Made by a program: the position numbers and the translations under genes
Notes under the pieces: generated by a model
Database searches by the model: none
Seen by the model: the letters and a program-made list of their open reading frames with translations, nothing else
Told to the model about the DNA's origin: nothing
In this document: piece after piece, positions 4,484-5,584 of the stretch
Layout of the letters: each line of letters begins with the position of its first letter
How positions within the stretch are numbered: position 1 is the stretch's first letter
Assembly (NCBI GenBank): GCA_019247135.1
Contig: JAFAPL010000891.1
Coordinates: 1-5,584 of the forward strand
Direction of reading: 5' to 3'
From: Chloroflexota bacterium
Lineage (GTDB): Bacteria; Chloroflexota; UBA6077; CF-72
Length of the DNA: 5,584 nt

Positions 4484-5584
4484 ATGAGTGACGTCGGGCC
4501 TCGCGTCTCGGAACTGCACACCAGCGTCTACCGCGTGCCCACCGACCGACCCGAGGCCGACGGCACGTTCGCCTGGGACTGCACCACTGTGCTGGTGGTG
4601 GAGGCAGTTGCGGAGTCTGGACAGCGTGGCCTGGGCTTCAGCTACTGTGCCGCCGCCAGCCAGTCGGTGGTACATGACTTGCTGCAACCGCGCGTGCTCA
4701 GCACGCCTCTCGACGATTCCGGCCAGATCTGGCGCAGCATGGTCGCCGGCGTACGCAATGTGGGTCGTCAAGGCATCGCCGCCACGGCGATCTCGGCCGT
4801 CGACGTGGCGCTATGGGATCTGCGCGCGAAGCTTCGCGGCATGTCCCTGTTTCAGTTACTCGGTCCGCGGCGGACCTCTGTTCCGATCTACGGGAGCGGA
4901 GGCTTTACGAGCTACTCGGACGCGGAACTGTCAGAGCAGTTGTCCGGTTGGGTCGAGCAGAAGATCCCACGCGTCAAGATGAAAATTGGCACCGACTGGG
5001 GCGCCCGGCCGAAGGTGGACGTTCACCGCGTCAGCGTGGCGCGCGAAGCGATCGGACCCGAAGCCGAGCTCTTCGTCGACGCCAACGGCGCATACACGAC
5101 CAAGCAGGCGATTCGCCTCGCCGAAGCCTTCGCTGATTGTGGTGTCACGTACTTCGAGGAACCCGTCTCCTCCGACCAGTTGGATCAACTGGCGCTGATT
5201 CGGCAGCGTATCCCTCAGGCGGTCGCCGCTGGCGAATACGGCTTCGATCCGTGGTACTTCCGCGCCATGCTCCAGAGCGGCGCGGTCGACATCCTCCAGG
5301 CGGACGCAACGCGTTGTCTCGGCATCACCGGCTGGCTCGAGGCCGCCGCCGCGGCACACAGTTTCGGCGTGCCGTTCTCGGCCCACTGTGGCCCGTCGAT
5401 CCACGCGCACGCCGCGTGCGCCGCGCCCGAGATTGCGCATATCGAGTACTTCCACGATCACGTCCGCATCGAACGCATGCTGTTCGACGGTGCTCTCGAA
5501 CCGGTCGCGGGGTGCCTGAAGCCGGACGCTTCCCGGCCCGGACTGGGACTCGAGGTCAAACGTGCCGATGCAGAGAGGTTTGCC
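4484..5584 (+). CDS. Enolase-superfamily enzyme, mandelate racemase subgroup (3' end cut off)
   Basis: The frame runs open to the right edge (367 codons); family length suggests only a few residues are missing. An N-terminal capping domain (about 8-130) precedes a TIM-barrel domain. The barrel carries the mandelate-racemase catalytic set. K165-M-K167 is the KxK base motif. D199 (VDANGAY), E225 (FEEP) and E251 (AAGE) are the three magnesium ligands. D274 (QADATR) and H301 (SAHCGP) form the Asp-His dyad, and E321 (IEYF) matches the later acidic residue. Such enzymes abstract the proton next to a carboxylate to racemise, epimerise or dehydrate hydroxy acids, sugar acids or related compounds. The actual substrate cannot be read here. 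Upstream, in-frame ATG 4460 would add eight residues (MSERAGAA). The gene is divergent from the MarR-acylase operon and shares its operators. One small oddity is RCLGIT at 277-282, where many relatives have a Gly pair. Confidence 0.93.
   Translation, partial: MSDVGPRVSELHTSVYRVPTDRPEADGTFAWDCTTVLVVEAVAESGQRGLGFSYCAAASQSVVHDLLQPRVLSTPLDDSGQIWRSMVAGVRNVGRQGIAATAISAVDVALWDLRAKLRGMSLFQLLGPRRTSVPIYGSGGFTSYSDAELSEQLSGWVEQKIPRVKMKIGTDWGARPKVDVHRVSVAREAIGPEAELFVDANGAYTTKQAIRLAEAFADCGVTYFEEPVSSDQLDQLALIRQRIPQAVAAGEYGFDPWYFRAMLQSGAVDILQADATRCLGITGWLEAAAAAHSFGVPFSAHCGPSIHAHAACAAPEIAHIEYFHDHVRIERMLFDGALEPVAGCLKPDASRPGLGLEVKRADAERFA

Noticed and set aside
4488..4982. A 164-codon plus-strand frame and the opposite-strand frame at 4931-5461.
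   Set aside because: Both overlap the enolase-superfamily gene, whose frame carries every expected catalytic residue; these are shadow frames.
1..5584. tRNA, rRNA, CRISPR array, transposase, attachment site or replication origin.
   Set aside because: Nothing of this kind was seen. Almost all the sequence is accounted for by the listed genes, and no spacer exceeds about 110 bases.

Overview
The window is high-GC bacterial DNA with densely packed genes on both strands. It shows no tRNA, rRNA, CRISPR array, insertion sequence or phage gene. Coding starts include GTG and TTG, and Shine-Dalgarno sites are mostly weak. This fits a GC-rich soil or aquatic lineage such as Actinomycetota, Chloroflexota or Proteobacteria, but the sequence does not decide between them. 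The gene set looks like accessory catabolism.

Layout from left to right. At 1-83 (minus) there may be the first 27 codons of a membrane or exported protein that runs off the left edge. A short divergent region holding a perfect 15-bp palindrome leads to a 470-aa class C beta-lactamase-fold serine hydrolase (176-1588, plus). A 95-bp convergent spacer with a 17-bp palindrome separates it from a 742-aa Ntn-hydrolase of the penicillin acylase family (1684-3912, minus). Just upstream of the acylase, in the same direction and 25 bp away, lies a 145-aa MarR-family regulator (3938-4375, minus). After a 108-bp divergent promoter region, a mandelate-racemase-type enolase-superfamily enzyme (4484-5584, plus) fills the right end; 367 codons are present and its stop lies beyond the window.

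The most informative non-coding structure is the divergent region between the MarR gene and the enolase-superfamily gene. It holds two copies of the near-palindrome TATCGkGTGACGATA, 57 bp apart centre to centre. One copy sits between the -35 and -10 of the best promoter candidate for the MarR-acylase operon. The other ends where an alternative start codon of the enolase gene begins. The simplest reading is that the MarR protein represses itself, the acylase and the divergent enzyme together, and is released by a small ligand, possibly a carboxylic acid freed by the acylase.

Neither the serine hydrolase nor the acylase has a visible signal peptide. For the acylase this is structural: an in-frame stop and the MarR gene leave no room for one. 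I infer an intracellular route in which an imported amide or ester is hydrolysed and a released acid is racemised, epimerised or dehydrated by the enolase-superfamily enzyme. The substrate cannot be read from the sequence, and whether the serine hydrolase belongs to the same pathway is uncertain.
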